Positions 22,142 through 34,600 of a stretch of DNA of 64,000 bases are shown here, one piece after another. Below the pieces are notes generated by a model. That model was not told where the DNA came from, did no database searches, and saw only the letters and a program-made list of their open reading frames with translations. The position numbers and the translations under genes are program-made. Each line of letters starts with the position of its first letter. Position 1 is the stretch's first letter. Source of the DNA: Allodiplogaster sudhausi (lineage: Eukaryota; Nematoda; Chromadorea; Rhabditida; Diplogasteridae); assembly GCA_945643635.1 (NCBI GenBank), contig CALZFC010000029.1, forward strand, positions 735,001 to 799,000, given 5' to 3'.

Positions 22142-25100
22142 ATTGCTAATTGTAAGGTAAGGCCATCTTTACGAACTTAATCCCAAACACCTAAGGACCT
22201 TTGGAAATTTATCCATAAATTTGCAAACTGTTGCAAGCAAAAGGGGCCGAGAATTTACTTATTGTTAGAGGGACCTGGCTATAAAATAAAATTAAAACAT
22301 AGAAAACTGGAGTTATGTATATAGGTATCAGAGTGCTATTGCAACTTTTAAGTGATGCGAAATAGTTTACCCAACAAAAACAGCAGAAGCATACAAGGCA
22401 ACGGCGACATCATCAGACGGATCCTGTAAAAATAGAGAGAAAGATATAATAGAGCATTAGCATGGTTTTTGAAATAAATCGCTGTTGAGTTTCGGGCTCG
22501 TTTAAGGACTTTGCGTGAGGAGATGATGGTGGAAAGGGACATGCGATTAACCAGTAGGGAATAAGAATTTCGGCGCCCATTCTCAGCCTTGACGGTAGTT
22601 CTAATCTTACTGCTCTTATAGAGGCAGACTAGGGACCTTAAAACTTCCGTAATCCTCAAGACAAGAGAGGGACGCAGGCGGTAAAGTACGGTAGCTTTTA
22701 AGCTCCATGGACAGCCTCTAAGAACGAGGTCAATCATTGAAAAAATTTATGAAAGATTCCAAAGTGCCCCAGCCCTTCGCACTCAATCGCCCGTATTTCT
22801 TTAAGTACGTAAGTTGCGAGAGGAGATAACGGTGGAAAGGGTACGCCCCTTCTCCTTCATTCTTCACGTGACGCGTGGGATTTTGCTCCCATCTCTCACT
22901 GTTTGAGTGTTTTCGACGGCGAGGACCGATGACGGTGGAAAGGATCCGCCCTCTTCTCCATCTTGCGCTCCTTTCTTCTTCACGTGTTGCGTGGAGACCA
23001 ACACGGAACCTGCACCGAGTTTGAGCGCATTTTGTTTTGCTTTCATCGTTTGCGTGTTTTCGACAGCGAGGTTCATCAGACTCTTTTCACAATTTTGTTA
23101 TTTTCTAGACTTCACAACACACTTCGTAGCCTTGTTTGGCACATTTCCATGGTTATGGATTCGAGAGAAAGGTACGAGTGAGAGAGCAGAGAGATGGCGG
23201 AGTAAAGAGAGACAGAGATAGAGAGAGCGAGAGGAAGAGAGAGAGAGAGAGAGACAGAAGAACGAATAATGAGAGCTACGGAATTGGTTATTTTAGCCAG
23301 AATTGGTAGACACTCATGCGATTTCCGTTTCGAGGAAGTAAGAGAGCATGTCTGATTAGATAGCATGAGAGCTTCCAGAAAACTTTTTTTTTCTCATGTA
23401 CTGTGCAATATTCTATCAACTTTTGGTTTTTCATGCATTTTGCGAAGAAGATTCTGCGAAAAACACTCATGCCACAATCACTTTGAATCTGGAATGTTCA
23501 TGAGAGTTCATCTTTTTCGTGCCTAACTCCTTTCTTGTTGTTAAGTACACATGATTACGAGCACAGGACAGTACAATAAGACGTGTACTTAAGTAGAAGA
23601 AATAAACGGAGCCACAGCTTCAAAAGGAAAATGAAATGTGGTTGTTTGTGAAAAAAAAACAGAAATGGCAGAGTTCTCGCGACATTATAATTTCATAAAA
23701 GTACATAAATGTTCTAATTGTAGTATTCAATTATATGATCACATATTCGCCTCAGTGAGAGTGCAGCGAGTAACTGGCGTTATTTTTAATTCGGCTGTGT
23801 CACTTTTTCAGTTTCCCTAGCCTACTTATAAGTCATCCCGTAGGGTACCGAAACTTCTTCGTCAAAAGCTCGAAGTTCATTTGGCGTTGAGCTGAGTCGA
23901 ATGAGCTATAGAAGGGGTCTGGACGATCCGCGGGAATGGAGATACAGACCCTCCTATGTCTGTTTATGATAAATCCAGGTTAAAAATCAAATGTCCCTCC
24001 TTGGTTTTCATCAATCTTTTTTTTTATTTATTTGTTACCTGTGTTCCAAGAGGAATATTCTGCTTTGCTTATTATATATTCAACCAGTTCTATTGAGAAT
24101 TTGTGTTTTCTGAATGGGAAAATAGTTTCAGAGAGCTTTGGCCTCCTTTCATATAGTCTGAGTAACTTTGATGGTACACACAAGATTTGCGATATTCTTC
24201 ATTCTTGAATACTCGTTGAGGAATATATAGTATTATATATTACAAGCGACATCTCAGCAGAATCATACTGATGATATTTGAGCTTTTTCGCGACCATCTT
24301 GAACGCATTACTCATCCGCTTTGGAGTGGCCTTGGGCTTTTCTCTTAGATTTATAGCATAAATGCCAACGCTCTCTATTATCACTCTAATTCGCTCGCTT
24401 CATTGGTTCCACTGATTCCTACAGAAATTCTCATGATCCTTTCCTTGTTTGGATTGAATTCATAAAAGATAAACTTTGCATTTAGAAAAGAATAATTAGA
24501 AAAAGACCTGGGAAAATTCACTACGCGAGTTTTCGTTCAGCGAAAGCGTAGAAGCTACCCCTCTTACAGCTACATCACAAATACTAGTTTCCTCTCGTTT
24601 TCTTTCTTAATCATCACCTTTGTCAAATAGAGAAGGAGATGGTTAATTTCACGCTGATTCAAAAAGAAAAAAAAACAATATTTTTCCAGCGCTCCGATGT
24701 GCATCTCCTATGAGTCCTTCTGGGTTCTGTCTGCTTTTTCTTCTTCTCTATATTAATTGCGCAATTCTTCCTACTTTCTGAATTCGTGGTAGTGTTTGTG
24801 TTTTTCTCGCCATATTAATCATTTTTGTTCATCCTAATCCAGGCAGTTCCCATTTTCTTTTCCTAATCATTGCATTTGCCAAGCAGAGAAGGACACAGCT
24901 AATTTTATGCTGATTCAACGTCTTTCCTAGTACTCACAATCAGTTTTGCATTCTTCTACGAGACCTTCCGGGCTCTTTCGGCTTTTTCGTCTTCTTCTCT
25001 TTATTAATTACGCAATTCTTCCCTTGCTGAATTCCAGACAATTGTTTATACGGTCTGCACATAATATTCATGTCATCATTGAAAGGTTGAAAGTGAATGT

Positions 25101-25862
25101 GTGTGAAATGATTGCTAGACATAAAACGCAAGCGTCTTCAAAAAGCTTGAGATGTGTTGAGACCATCCTTCATAGCTACCTTCTGCGCATGTTTTTTTTC
25201 TGTCGACTACAATTCTTCCTTAAAAGTAAGTGAAACAATTTCTAGTTATAATTCATTGCAAATTTCTAGTTATAATTCATTGCAAATTTCTAGTTATAAT
25301 TCATTGCTAATTTATAGGTATAATTCATTGATCATGTAGAATTCCCAGTGCTCATTGTCAGTAGCATGCTTCACAACTTTGTTGTCTTTCGAAATATAAC
25401 GTTTACGAGTGAGAAAGAGCGAGAGGGAGAGACTATTATTATTGCCAATATGTTGGTGGATTCAAAAAATAACTTTGCGAAAATTTATTCACAAATAATT
25501 GCATGATCGTAACTCTATGCTGTCTACGCTATTATTAACCGATTCAAATGAAGTATAAATCAAATCACTTTTGTTTTCACTTTCCGAATTCTTTTACTGA
25601 CGGTTTCTTTCAGTTTGCCTTGCACTTTGCCAATATTTCTAACTGTCTTTTTTCAGTATCTCTCATAATCATTTTTTTAACATGATTTCCGATGTTTTCA
25701 CTCATTCCTCCAACATATTTTTTTTATGTAATAAATCTTGTTCTGGCACTATTAAGGGGCAATACAATTCATTATTAAATTTGCGCCTTTTCTCGGCTGA
25801 CACATGGATTAAGAGCGATGTGACTACATACATACATTTGTCAGGAAAAAAATTCGTGCTCC
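22142..25862. other. 3.7-kb intergenic stretch without a recognised gene
   Basis: AT-rich with GA/CT-rich tracts. Diverged repeats of roughly 120 bp occur at 22790-23075 (each with ACGGTGGAAAGG and TTTTCGAC(G/A)GCGAG). A GA-rich microsatellite runs 23220-23260 and a fourfold 24-bp repeat 25237-25331. Open frames are short and lack splice or domain support. Confidence 0.6.
25237..25331. repeat. 4 x 24-bp tandem repeat
   Basis: Units of TTTCTAGTTATAATTCATTG plus AAA, the last one diverged. Confidence 0.9.
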
Positions 25863-28510
25863 ATGACTGCGAATGTTTCGTCACAATCGCCGTCGGAGGC
25901 AGCTCTCACTGCCTCCTCCGCCCCCTGCGGCCTCCTCGGTGTCCTCCAGCTCGGCCTGCCTCTCCTCGTCCTTCCCGTCCTCGTGACATTCGCCGGTGAG
26001 CTCTTCCGAATGGGCGCCATTCATGTGCATTGCAGGTTAACAAACAAGATAAAATATTTTTAAAAAAACAAAAAATTTTATTTGGGGATGTGGGTAGAGG
26101 CAAAATACATGAGAAATTTCATTGAAAAATAGAAGAGATGAATTTTTTTATAAGCAAGAACTGATAACTTCTTATCAAATGATTATAAATTATCGATTTT
26201 TATCAGTCTCGATAGGCAATCAAATGTACCAGTTAAAATATTTTGGTCTTTCCTAGGAAAATAGTTATTAACTAGGATGCATTTGGATGCGTCCGATGCG
26301 TCCGACGCATCCTTGGTACCAAGATCCTGGGCGGGACTGTATATTGGGATTATGCTGAACATTTAAAAATAAAATTAAAAATAGAGAAAACTATCCGGTG
26401 ACCTAAGAGTACTGCTGCTCGTGTGGCTTCTCTCGCTGCTCGCCTTCCCGCTTATTCAGTTCGCCTACTTTTCGTGGCTCCTTACAACGAATAAGTGCAT
26501 TACGATCGATTTCTTCGAACAAGGTGAGGTCTACTAGTATGAATAAATACTTGTCCACTTATTCATTGTTATGTTTACAAGTAGGCAATCTGTGATTATA
26601 TACATATATGTATATAAATAAAAACTTTTAGGCACTCAATTCTACTTCTTCATCGGCCACGAAGTCGCGTACGGCTTCTCATCTCTGACCGAGTTGCTTG
26701 TTATCCTCGAACGCTTCCTCGCCAGCCAGCGTCTGGCTGAATATAAAGCAAATCCCGCAACCGTCATCCTCCTGTCACTATTTATCTTCATTGCGGTACG
26801 TAAAGCAAACATTCTTCGCATAGCATTGTTTTTATTCAAATGGTGTATAAAGTTATTTGTTGCAGCTGTTCATTAGCTTAATCTTCGCCTACACCTGCCA
26901 TTACGGTTTGGTGATTCGTTTCTTTCTTCTAATAAAAATTATTTTTGAATATACCTTTTTTTCTATTAGTAAACCTGGTACTATGTACATTTCAGCACAC
27001 TTGCAACTGAGTGGCCTATTAGAGGGAAGGGTTCTACTATAGGGAGGTAGTATTTTCCGTGTGAAACACTAAAAGACTGATAACAAAATTTTATTCTCAA
27101 AATGCTCGATTTAAACAGAATCATCACTGGAATATCCGTATTACTGCTGCTTTTTTGAATTCATTTGCAATCAGTTGTCCATTCAAGACACGTCACGAGC
27201 TATTAGAGGCTGTGGTAGCAGGGACTTCGTGGTAGGAGTTTATCCCTAATGTTCTGGGGGGCTCTGCTAGAAGTAAATACGGGTATTAACGTTAAATTAA
27301 GGTATATGAATATTAAGTCATCCTTATTCTAGCGTAAGCTTGCATGTACGATATAAATTTAAAAAAATGGAAACAAATCACAAGTTCAGGTGAATATACC
27401 GCCCATACAATTGTGTCCGCAACATGCATCGACTTGTCAATTATCTTGGTAAGCGAGACTTAAAGGAGAACATTATTGATAAACTCCTACCACGAAGTCC
27501 CTGACAGATTGGTACTAATTGGTAAAAAGTACGGTTTAAAGAATTAAACAGAAATTGTGCTACTGCCCTTCGCCTCTCTCCACAGAAACATGGTTTTGCA
27601 TAACTAGCATGTGAGCCGACGTGTTAATGGTAGGCAAAAACCGGCCAATGTTGGTTGCGCTCACCAAATGCATGCGTTTCAAGCGCAGGGGCTTACGCCC
27701 AGTCGGCCGCGGCGTTGCACTGCTAATTTTTTTGAAATTCTTTTGAAAAAAATATTCACGAATTCAAAATGTTTATTTCCTCATTGTCAATGCAGTGTGG
27801 TTTTTGTGACTTCGGGACACTTGCAATCCAAGTTTCTAGCTCAACCTGACAGGCGAAAAAACAAGAAAATATTTATTCGCTTCGGTCCTCCTTTTAGAAG
27901 ATTTATTGGAAACAAATTGCAATAACAAATATGTATGTATGTGTATGGGCAAATTTAGTTGTCCTTAAGAGATATTTAATTGAATTGTATTATTTAAAAA
28001 AAATTTCCAGCTGAGCTTTTCGCTTGATCTCTATAGTAGACGTCGCTACGGTCGGCTACTTGGGCGTGCGCGGCTCAATGCACGCTACCAGGTTAGGTCA
28101 AAAATTTTTTTTACAGATTCATGCCCATAATTACAGATTACAATAGGTTAACTACATTTTCATTATTTACAACACTACAATAACTAAGGTGTATTAATCT
28201 TCAACGATAAATTCCAATTTTTTTTATGTGAAAATGGTTGTGACCCACGTTGGTACTAAAAGAGAAAATACGGTATGCAAAATTACATATATATTTTTCC
28301 CGAAATATTATGTCAATATTTTTTCGCTAAACTTTTTTTTAGCTAAGCGAAGTGGTGCAACTGACGCGTTGTACCCGTCGAGTCTCGGTTGCTTCCGCGG
28401 TGAACAAGTGCGTCGCTCAGCTAGCCGGCTTTTCCTTGATTGCGAAGCTTTTCAATGTCCGCCTCTCCTGGCTGCCGCCGCACTACGTTGATCAAGCCTA
28501 CTTCTACAGC
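25863..28510 (+). CDS. Seven-helix chemoreceptor-like protein (nematode Sra/Sre/Srab type), 3' end uncertain
   Basis: Exons with joining phases: 25863-26035, 26387-26523, 26632-26795, 26866-26910, 28011-28091 and 28343-28510. Helix 1 is about GLLGVLQLGLPLLVLPVLV. Then HVHCRKLSGDLRVLL leads into helix 2, and CITIDFFEQ ends its loop. The third exon has helix 3 with the ERFLAS motif at its cytoplasmic end (compare ER(I/Y/F)xA in nematode Sr receptors) and then helix 4. RRRYGRLLGRARLNARYQ followed by LSEVVQL resembles the LSxRYQxxEN loop of these receptors. Helix 7 and the terminal exon are not located; 33221-33382 could be the tail. The 1.1-kb intron before the 28011 exon is filled with repeats. 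Gene family call is moderate. Confidence 0.55.
27219..27503. mobile_element. 285-bp inverted-repeat element
   Basis: Perfect TIRs of about 26 bp starting CAGGGACTTCGTGGTAGGAG at both ends. No clear target duplication. Lies in the receptor gene's fourth intron, next to copy 2 of the dispersed repeat. Confidence 0.75.
27528..27770 (+). repeat. Dispersed repeat, copy 2
   Basis: Related in reverse orientation to 20700-20960, about 75-80% by eye. Confidence 0.65.
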
Positions 28511-29620
28511 GTGAGCAGTTGTCAAACTTTTTTTTTCTTTTTATTAAATTTTATCAATTTTAAAATATATCGCATTATTCACATCAAATCTTCTTCTGAC
28601 AGTGTAAGAGCAGAGCCTTGTCAAACTTTTTCTTATTATCTATTTGATTTTTTTTCTCCTTTAAAGGAGCATGAACACCCAAAACTCCTACACGGAAAAA
28701 ACCTGTATATTTCTGCCGAGATACTGTAGCGTGCAGTTCTCAATTTATCATAATATTTGTACTGAACTGCGAACACGCGGACTCGTAAAACTTTTTTTTT
28801 TAAACATTTTTGAAAGGTTTCATTTCGATATTTTTTGTCTGTTCTATAATGTTAATTTGTTTTCATTGTCGTTAAATTTCAAACCGATAGTGATCAGCTA
28901 TTCGCTTGCTTTGTCCAAGCCCCAAACTGGGATATTGCCCCGTTTTTAAAAAAAAGCTTCGTCCATTGCTGTGTTTTCGCTGCTAGGCATTTGTTGAGAA
29001 GCCTTGTTATATGCGATTGCAGTTGTTTCAATGGGCTTTATTTTTTTGATTTATTCCGTTTAAACTTTAACTTTTCAGCTTTCTTTCGAATTTGTTTGTT
29101 TACTGGACTTTATCGAAGGCTCTTTTAAATCGTCAAGTAGCCATAAATAGCTCTTCTACGCCTATTCATTTCGCCAGCCGTTAGTTGAAGGCAGAGTAGA
29201 ATCTGCCGGCTTCTTTCACTTTCTTCCATGCTTCCCCGCTCCTCTTTCCTAACTTTTAATGTTCGTCCTTTTTTCACTCCCATCTCCCCAACGTGCGACT
29301 ATTTTTCCGCATAACAGTTTCCGCTCTCCTTGTTCCCTGTACTCCTAATAATTCTCTCACTCCAATTTGTTTACGCGAGTTGTCTCTTCATTAAAAGCGG
29401 TCTCTCGCTGGCTTGCCATCGCATCGATCGACTCAGCGATGCGAGAGTGTCAGACAGCGGGGGTCTGCCATTTGCGCCTCTCTGCTCTCTCCTACTCGTG
29501 CAATCTCTCGTATGGCGACTGCTATAGTCCCGTTGTCCCCTCTGCGTCTCTTCATTTCGCCCGTTTTGCTAATTTAAAGTAAATGTGTGATTTTCGTCGT
29601 TTAATTCTTTTTTTAAAAGA
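28511..29620. other. No recognised gene
   Basis: T-rich. Could contain missing receptor exons, but no convincing membrane helix flanked by splice sites was found. Confidence 0.4.
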
Positions 29621-29728
29621 ATGGGCCTGGAAAACAAGGCGCTCATCATCCATGGCAAGGACCAGCTCCTTGGCCGTCTCGCATCCATTGTCGCGAAGCA
29701 GGCTTCAACCAGCTATCAGCCGTGTTAG
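29621..29728 (+). pseudogene. Isolated first exon of ribosomal protein L13a (uL13)
   Basis: An ATG preceded by AAAAG opens MGLENKALIIHGKDQLLGRL then ASIVAK, the conserved start of cytosolic L13a. After AKQ (29701) comes GCTTCA, which could be a GC donor, otherwise the frame stops at 29726-29728. The rest of the protein (KVVVxR..., FLRKR...) is not found in the next 4 kb. Probably a gene fragment left by duplication; a split gene with very long introns is less likely. Confidence 0.7.
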
Positions 29729-30566
29729 CCCTTTGAGTCTTTTTATTTAGAAATTGTTATGTTTAAGTAGAGAAACACTTGTTTATGGCTAAGCGCACTG
29801 TTAAGTTTGATGTGTGCCTTTTCAAAAGCGTATGCCAATGTGCCTTTTCAAAAGCATATGCCAATCTTATTTCGCTTTTATGAAACCGGATGTGTTTCCC
29901 TGTTATATTCAATCACTTGTTTTCTTTTTTAATAATTGAGATGGTCTATTCCCTGAACTCGTTTCTAGTCTCGGAGATGACGTCGGAGCAAGAGTTCTTT
30001 CTGTGCAAGCTCGAGGCCCCCGATCAGGCTGCGTCTTCTGTTCTTGGACTGCGCGGCGGCCTGCGTGTGCCCCGACCCCTGATGAGAACAAGGCGAGCAT
30101 AACGTTTGGTATTTTAATGAAGTGTTTTGATTGCTGTTCCCACATAATTTGAATTGCATTGAAGCTTATGATTAATTGCATTTGATTTAAATTGGGGCAT
30201 CCTACAACGGTTTTTTTTCTCCAAAACTAATGAAAGTAGTGTCAGGGAAGTATTTCGAGTTTGGGCTGAGTTGAACCACATGTTATATGCCATTCGATAG
30301 CTTTTATCCCGCTGATTACGAATATGATATCCTTTTTCTGCAAAACGATCGATTTGAAATTGGAATTTACAATGTCAATAGGGATTAATCATAATCCAAT
30401 GCGATTCTATTGTTATAAGAAAACTTTTATTTATTAAATCCACTCGGAGAAACCTTATTTAAAAAAAATATTTTTTGCACTTCTCTTTTTTTTTAATAAA
30501 TCTTTTTTGTTCCGCCAAACTCATCACTAACCCATCTTCCCCTACCACTTCTCTGCACCACTTCAG

Positions 30567-30750
30567 TGTCCTCCGGAAGGAACGTCGGAAGCGCCAGCGA
30601 CACACGGAACTCCGTTCGAAGCTGGAGGTGCTCAAGTCGCGGATCGATGGCTGGCAACTAAGCGATCGGAGTGGCACTGGTGGTGGCCAGCCAAGCAAGG
30701 CTGTCACCCTCTCCGCCGCAGCCATCAACGATCTCTTTGCCGTCTCCTGA
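30567..30750 (+). CDS. Unassigned terminal-exon-like ORF, basic coiled-coil segment
   Basis: Follows an acceptor (CTTCAG) and reads VLRKERRKRQRHTELRSKLE, then a Gly/Ser linker and SAAAINDLFAVS, to TGA at 30748-30750. GC-rich codon use unlike the flanks suggests real coding. No family recognised; upstream exons unknown. Confidence 0.4.
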
Positions 30751-31126
30751 GAGGGTGCCATCTATGACAATAAGGGTCCTCTCGTGCCCCCTCCCATGTC
30801 CATTCCGACCCTCTCCCTTCCTTTGCCGTACTGTTTTCTGTTCCTTCTCTCATACATGCATTAATTGTGCGTCCCTGTTTTGTAATATAAACTTCATTGC
30901 CCGGTCATGTTATTCTCTTCGTCTTCTTCTATCTTTTTCTCTATCCCTCACCTTCTCTCCCTCTCTCTCACCTTTCCCCTGATTGCCACATGCCTCTCAT
31001 CATCTTGTCCGCCCCTCGCTACACGTTCATCGATAGCAATGCTCTCTTGGTTCTCCCATTTCAGAGATTTCCCCCTGAGAACCATTTTTCTTCACTTTAT
31101 GCCCCCAACTTCTCTTAGCCATCTCT

Positions 31127-31175
<49 letters not shown>

Positions 31176-32081
31176 TTCCTTTCGGTTGTCTCAGCCTAAT
31201 GCTCCAAGTTTCATGTGAGTTTTTCTTGGCAAGAAAAACCCTTTCAAGTAGCTTCTCCTTTCCTCAGTAGCTGAGAATCGACTACAGTAGTCTACTGTAT
31301 TACAGTAAGACACATATGACCTGCGCCTTCCATCGCCTTACCTTACCCATACATGCCCACTTTTGGTTGGAGTTCCCCCATTCGCGGTAACTTTTTCTTA
31401 GCTTTGCCTCAGTTTTCATAGGTCGCCTCTTCCCGTTTTCTTTCTTATCCTGTTTTGCCATTCTATAGTAGCGAATCCATGATTTTTCCTTTATTTCTCG
31501 CATTCGAACGATATATTGCTCGTGTCGATGCCTACTAAGCTGTCCTTCCATGTACTAACTGTATTGCTGATTGACTAACCTTTTCTTTTTAGACTGTTAT
31601 TGTATTATTTCTTACACTTTTAAGGTTGCCAAAAATAAAGAAAGTTTTATGAATGTGCTTTATTCACAGCGGAAATTATGACCTAGTGAAATCTAAGAAA
31701 GCACAAGAAAGATCCTTTCGAAAGCCTTTTAATAAGCCTTGCGCGATCCTTTTAATAAGTTTTTTTTCATTTACTGAGTCGGTATCAAATGATGACCGGA
31801 AGATAATTGCACTCTTCCTTTTCTTCCATTCGTTGCGTCATTCAAGAGCTGTCTGTGTCTGTTCTCTCGCAGGTTGACACTCCCGCATGCCGAGAATGAA
31901 CCGTTTATGGCTTACATCATTCATTGGCAAATAAACAAAATAAGCAGGAAAAAAGCAGTTCCCATTATGTGTTCATTGTGAAAAACGTTTAATTTTCAAA
32001 AAAAAAATTTTCCCGCAAGTGGGCCGGTGGTGATATTATATCCTGGAAATAGCTTTCTGTCAAGCATACTACAGAAATATA

Positions 32082-32477
32082 CAGTGATGTACCGCCAAAA
32101 TGGCCGATTTGGTACGCTGCGCGCGCAATGTTCCAAATGAGTCGTAGCTCGTTGGGAAGTAAACTATATCAAAAGATCTTTATATATTTAGAATCCTCTT
32201 GTTTTGCCACATCCAGCACACTATGATTGACGGTACGGTGACCATATTTAGAGGGTTAAAATAAAGCTCAAAGATTAGAGCATGGCGCCATACTAAAACT
32301 TCCAAGTCATTTTACTCCTTTCCAACTCATATTTCGAAAGAAGTAATATTTGTGCTGTATGTGGAATATAATTTCCTTTTCAACGAAAACAGAATCAAAA
32401 TGGTCCCAGGTGTCTGCGATGAGATATTTAATGCGTGCTGATTGGAACATTTCGGCCATTTTGGAGGAACATCACTG
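32082..32477. mobile_element. 396-bp MITE with TA target duplication
   Basis: CAGTGATGTACCGCCAAAAT at the left end mirrors the right end (..GGAGGAACATCACTG). TA lies on both sides. TIRs about 30 bp with few mismatches. Looks like a Tc1/mariner-type non-autonomous element. Confidence 0.85.
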
Positions 32478-32658
32478 TAGTTATCGCACCAAAATTCCCT
32501 TATACAGGGTTTTGAATTGAAATTTTTTTGAATGCAAATGTCTCGTTTATCTTGGACTTTTGAATCTTTTTACTTTGCCGAAGTATTCATATCAAGGAAC
32601 TCTGCTGAGTAGTGTATTCGGTTATGCCATGAAAAAAATGAGTTTCATGCTCCTTTAA

Positions 32659-32853
32659 ATGAGGGCGATCACCGAAAAATTATGTGATATTTCAAATTAC
32701 CTCATCCCTTTACACTCGCATTCGTGCGTGCTATTTTCACGCAGCGGAGTTTATGCGACCAGCGAAATAGCACGCGAGAATGAGAGTGAGGAATCACATA
32801 GCAGACGCGGCAATTCGAATCTGCATTAAATATTTTTCGGTGATCGCCCTCCT
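32659..32853. mobile_element. 195-bp TTAA-flanked MITE
   Basis: TTAA at 32655-32658 and 32854-32857. TIRs of about 28 bp: A(T/G)GAGGGCGATCACCGAAAA and reverse complement. Between them lies a pair of GTGCTATTTTCACGC / GCGAAATAGCACGC-like inverted segments. Confidence 0.85.
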
Positions 32854-33220
32854 TTAAAATGTCTTGCTTCATTCACATCATATCTTCTTCTACCAGTGTG
32901 TCTAATAAGATTGCGATTCAACGGACCATCTAATCTATTCTGCAATATATTTTTTAAAATTTATTCAAGAAAACACAAAGTAAATACATACTTTGAGGTG
33001 CACACAATTAACTCGGGCGTATGCGCATGCATTTTTATGTGGAGCCACAGGCGAGTGTTTCTCCATTTTCATAATTTTCTCTCGTTTCCTTTTCATGATT
33101 GGTGATATACTTATATCTATCTAAGCGAAAACCCTGCTCTTTCTCCAACATGCATAAGCTCATTTTGAACAACTAATAACTTCATTTTAACTTTTTTTTT
33201 TTACATATTACAACTTCTAG

Positions 33221-33382
33221 AAGAATGCGCCAGAACGTGCTCAGCGGCTGTCGGTTCGGCGGCAGGCGATGGCTGGTCTGCCCGGCCACGTCAGTCTTCT
33301 CGGCCACCGAGCCATGGGAGAGCGAGCGGCGGATCGAGCGCGCCGAGCAGCACTTTAGGCAGCTTCAGAGCAGCTGGCGCTA
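33221..33382 (+). CDS. Terminal-exon-like ORF, possible receptor cytoplasmic tail
   Basis: An acceptor TTCTAG is followed by RMRQNVLSGCRFGGRRW, then WESERRIERAEQHFRQLQ and SSWR before TAA. An (E)xxFxxLxxSW ending is reminiscent of nematode Sr-receptor tails. Its link to the receptor at 25.9-28.5 kb is an inference; the intervening intron would exceed 4 kb. Confidence 0.35.
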
Positions 33383-34439
33383 ATTGAGCAATAGAATTTC
33401 TTCTTTTTTTGTTAAATAATAAATTTATTCCTGATTGACTTTGATTAAATAAATAAAAGGGCTGATGCGATCCTGAAGCTCTGACGCATCACATCGATAT
33501 TCACGACGACTTCAAATCTCAAATAAAATAATCTTAAAAAAAAATAAAGCCAATGACTGGTTTAACTCGACAGAGAGTTCTTCTTGGCATATCATTTTCA
33601 TCATTTCTTTTTTATTCCTATATGTGTATGCAGAGCGAATGGCTTAAGAAGACAACTTTTTCCCTTTCATTAAATCACAAAAACTCCGCTCTACATTAGA
33701 CTGACAGATTGAGACATTGTAAGTTTATTCGAAAGAAAATGGTAGTCTGAATAATGAGAACAAAAGAAAAGGGTGAAAAGTTAAGATTCGTCTGCTAAAT
33801 TCTTGTTAAAATAAAAATAAAAACATCATTCCAATTGTTGAAGCACATATGTAGAGACCGCAGATATTTTCCCAAACCGCTTGAAAATGTAAATGAGGAC
33901 TGTTTTTGGGGAGTTTAGGTGATCAGAAAACGATTTCTAAAATCAGAATCTCAGTTTGAAGTTATCTTACAAAAACGCCTTTAAAAAATGCGTATTCCTG
34001 GGGAAGATGGGCCTCCTACAGTAAGCCCGTCCACGTATCTCAATATGCCAAACGGAGTTCTGCTGGTCAGATGCTCGAACCAGACGATAGTAGTTGTGCT
34101 CGATAAATTTAATTCCTATCAATTTTCCATTCTTTTGCTTTTTTTAAATCTAATTTTATATCCGGCTAATCTCCATGATCATTCTTCTAAGTGCTTTCAC
34201 ACCCTCAAATCGCCTCTATCGAAGTGGTTAATTATTTCGACTAAAAAATAGCCACATAATCAACGACAATTCACTATCGCCTCGCAGAATCTCGGTCATA
34301 GTCTATATAGGCATACTGGCGGATGTCTTCGATCATAAAATGATGTTTAAAAATCCCGAGGGCTTTGCGTTAGAAGACAAGGAGAACAAGAAGATAAAGG
34401 TGCTCAAAATATGTATGTATGTAAATCAAACGAACAAGC
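33383..34439. other. No supported gene
   Basis: AT-rich. A short plus frame at 33988 (PPTVSPSTYLNMPNGVLLVR) has a start codon but no family resemblance. Confidence 0.4.
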
Positions 34440-34600
34440 ATAGGAACACAGGGTCAACGGGCTTTTTTCGGCTGCTCTTCCGTAGAGTCACGAGTTGGCG
34501 CGGGCGCTGTTGTTGCTGTCCGTTTTGTAAGAACCGCTGTCGGAGCTTCGCGATCGCAAGCATCGTGGCCCGATGAGCACTTGCCAAAGTTCCAGCGCAT
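34440..34600 (-). pseudogene. Relic of family X first exon
   Basis: The minus strand reads ACDREAPTAVLT, then TTAPAPTRDSTEEQPKKAR and a stop. It aligns with the first exons of the copies at 47 kb (AVDREDPTLGAPIKS, QAPAPTLQSDEE) and 41 kb (SAPPLPTNENPKKP). No further exons of this copy found. Confidence 0.55.

Larger units (their letters stand above)
30751..33220. other. Non-coding stretch with CT microsatellites and two small transposons
   Basis: A (CT)n tract runs about 31133-31172. MITEs are at 32082-32477 and 32659-32853 (own entries). No supported exon. Confidence 0.6.

Noticed and set aside
22348..22737. 129-codon minus-strand ORF
   Set aside because: Composition looks random and no family features; flanks show no splice pattern.
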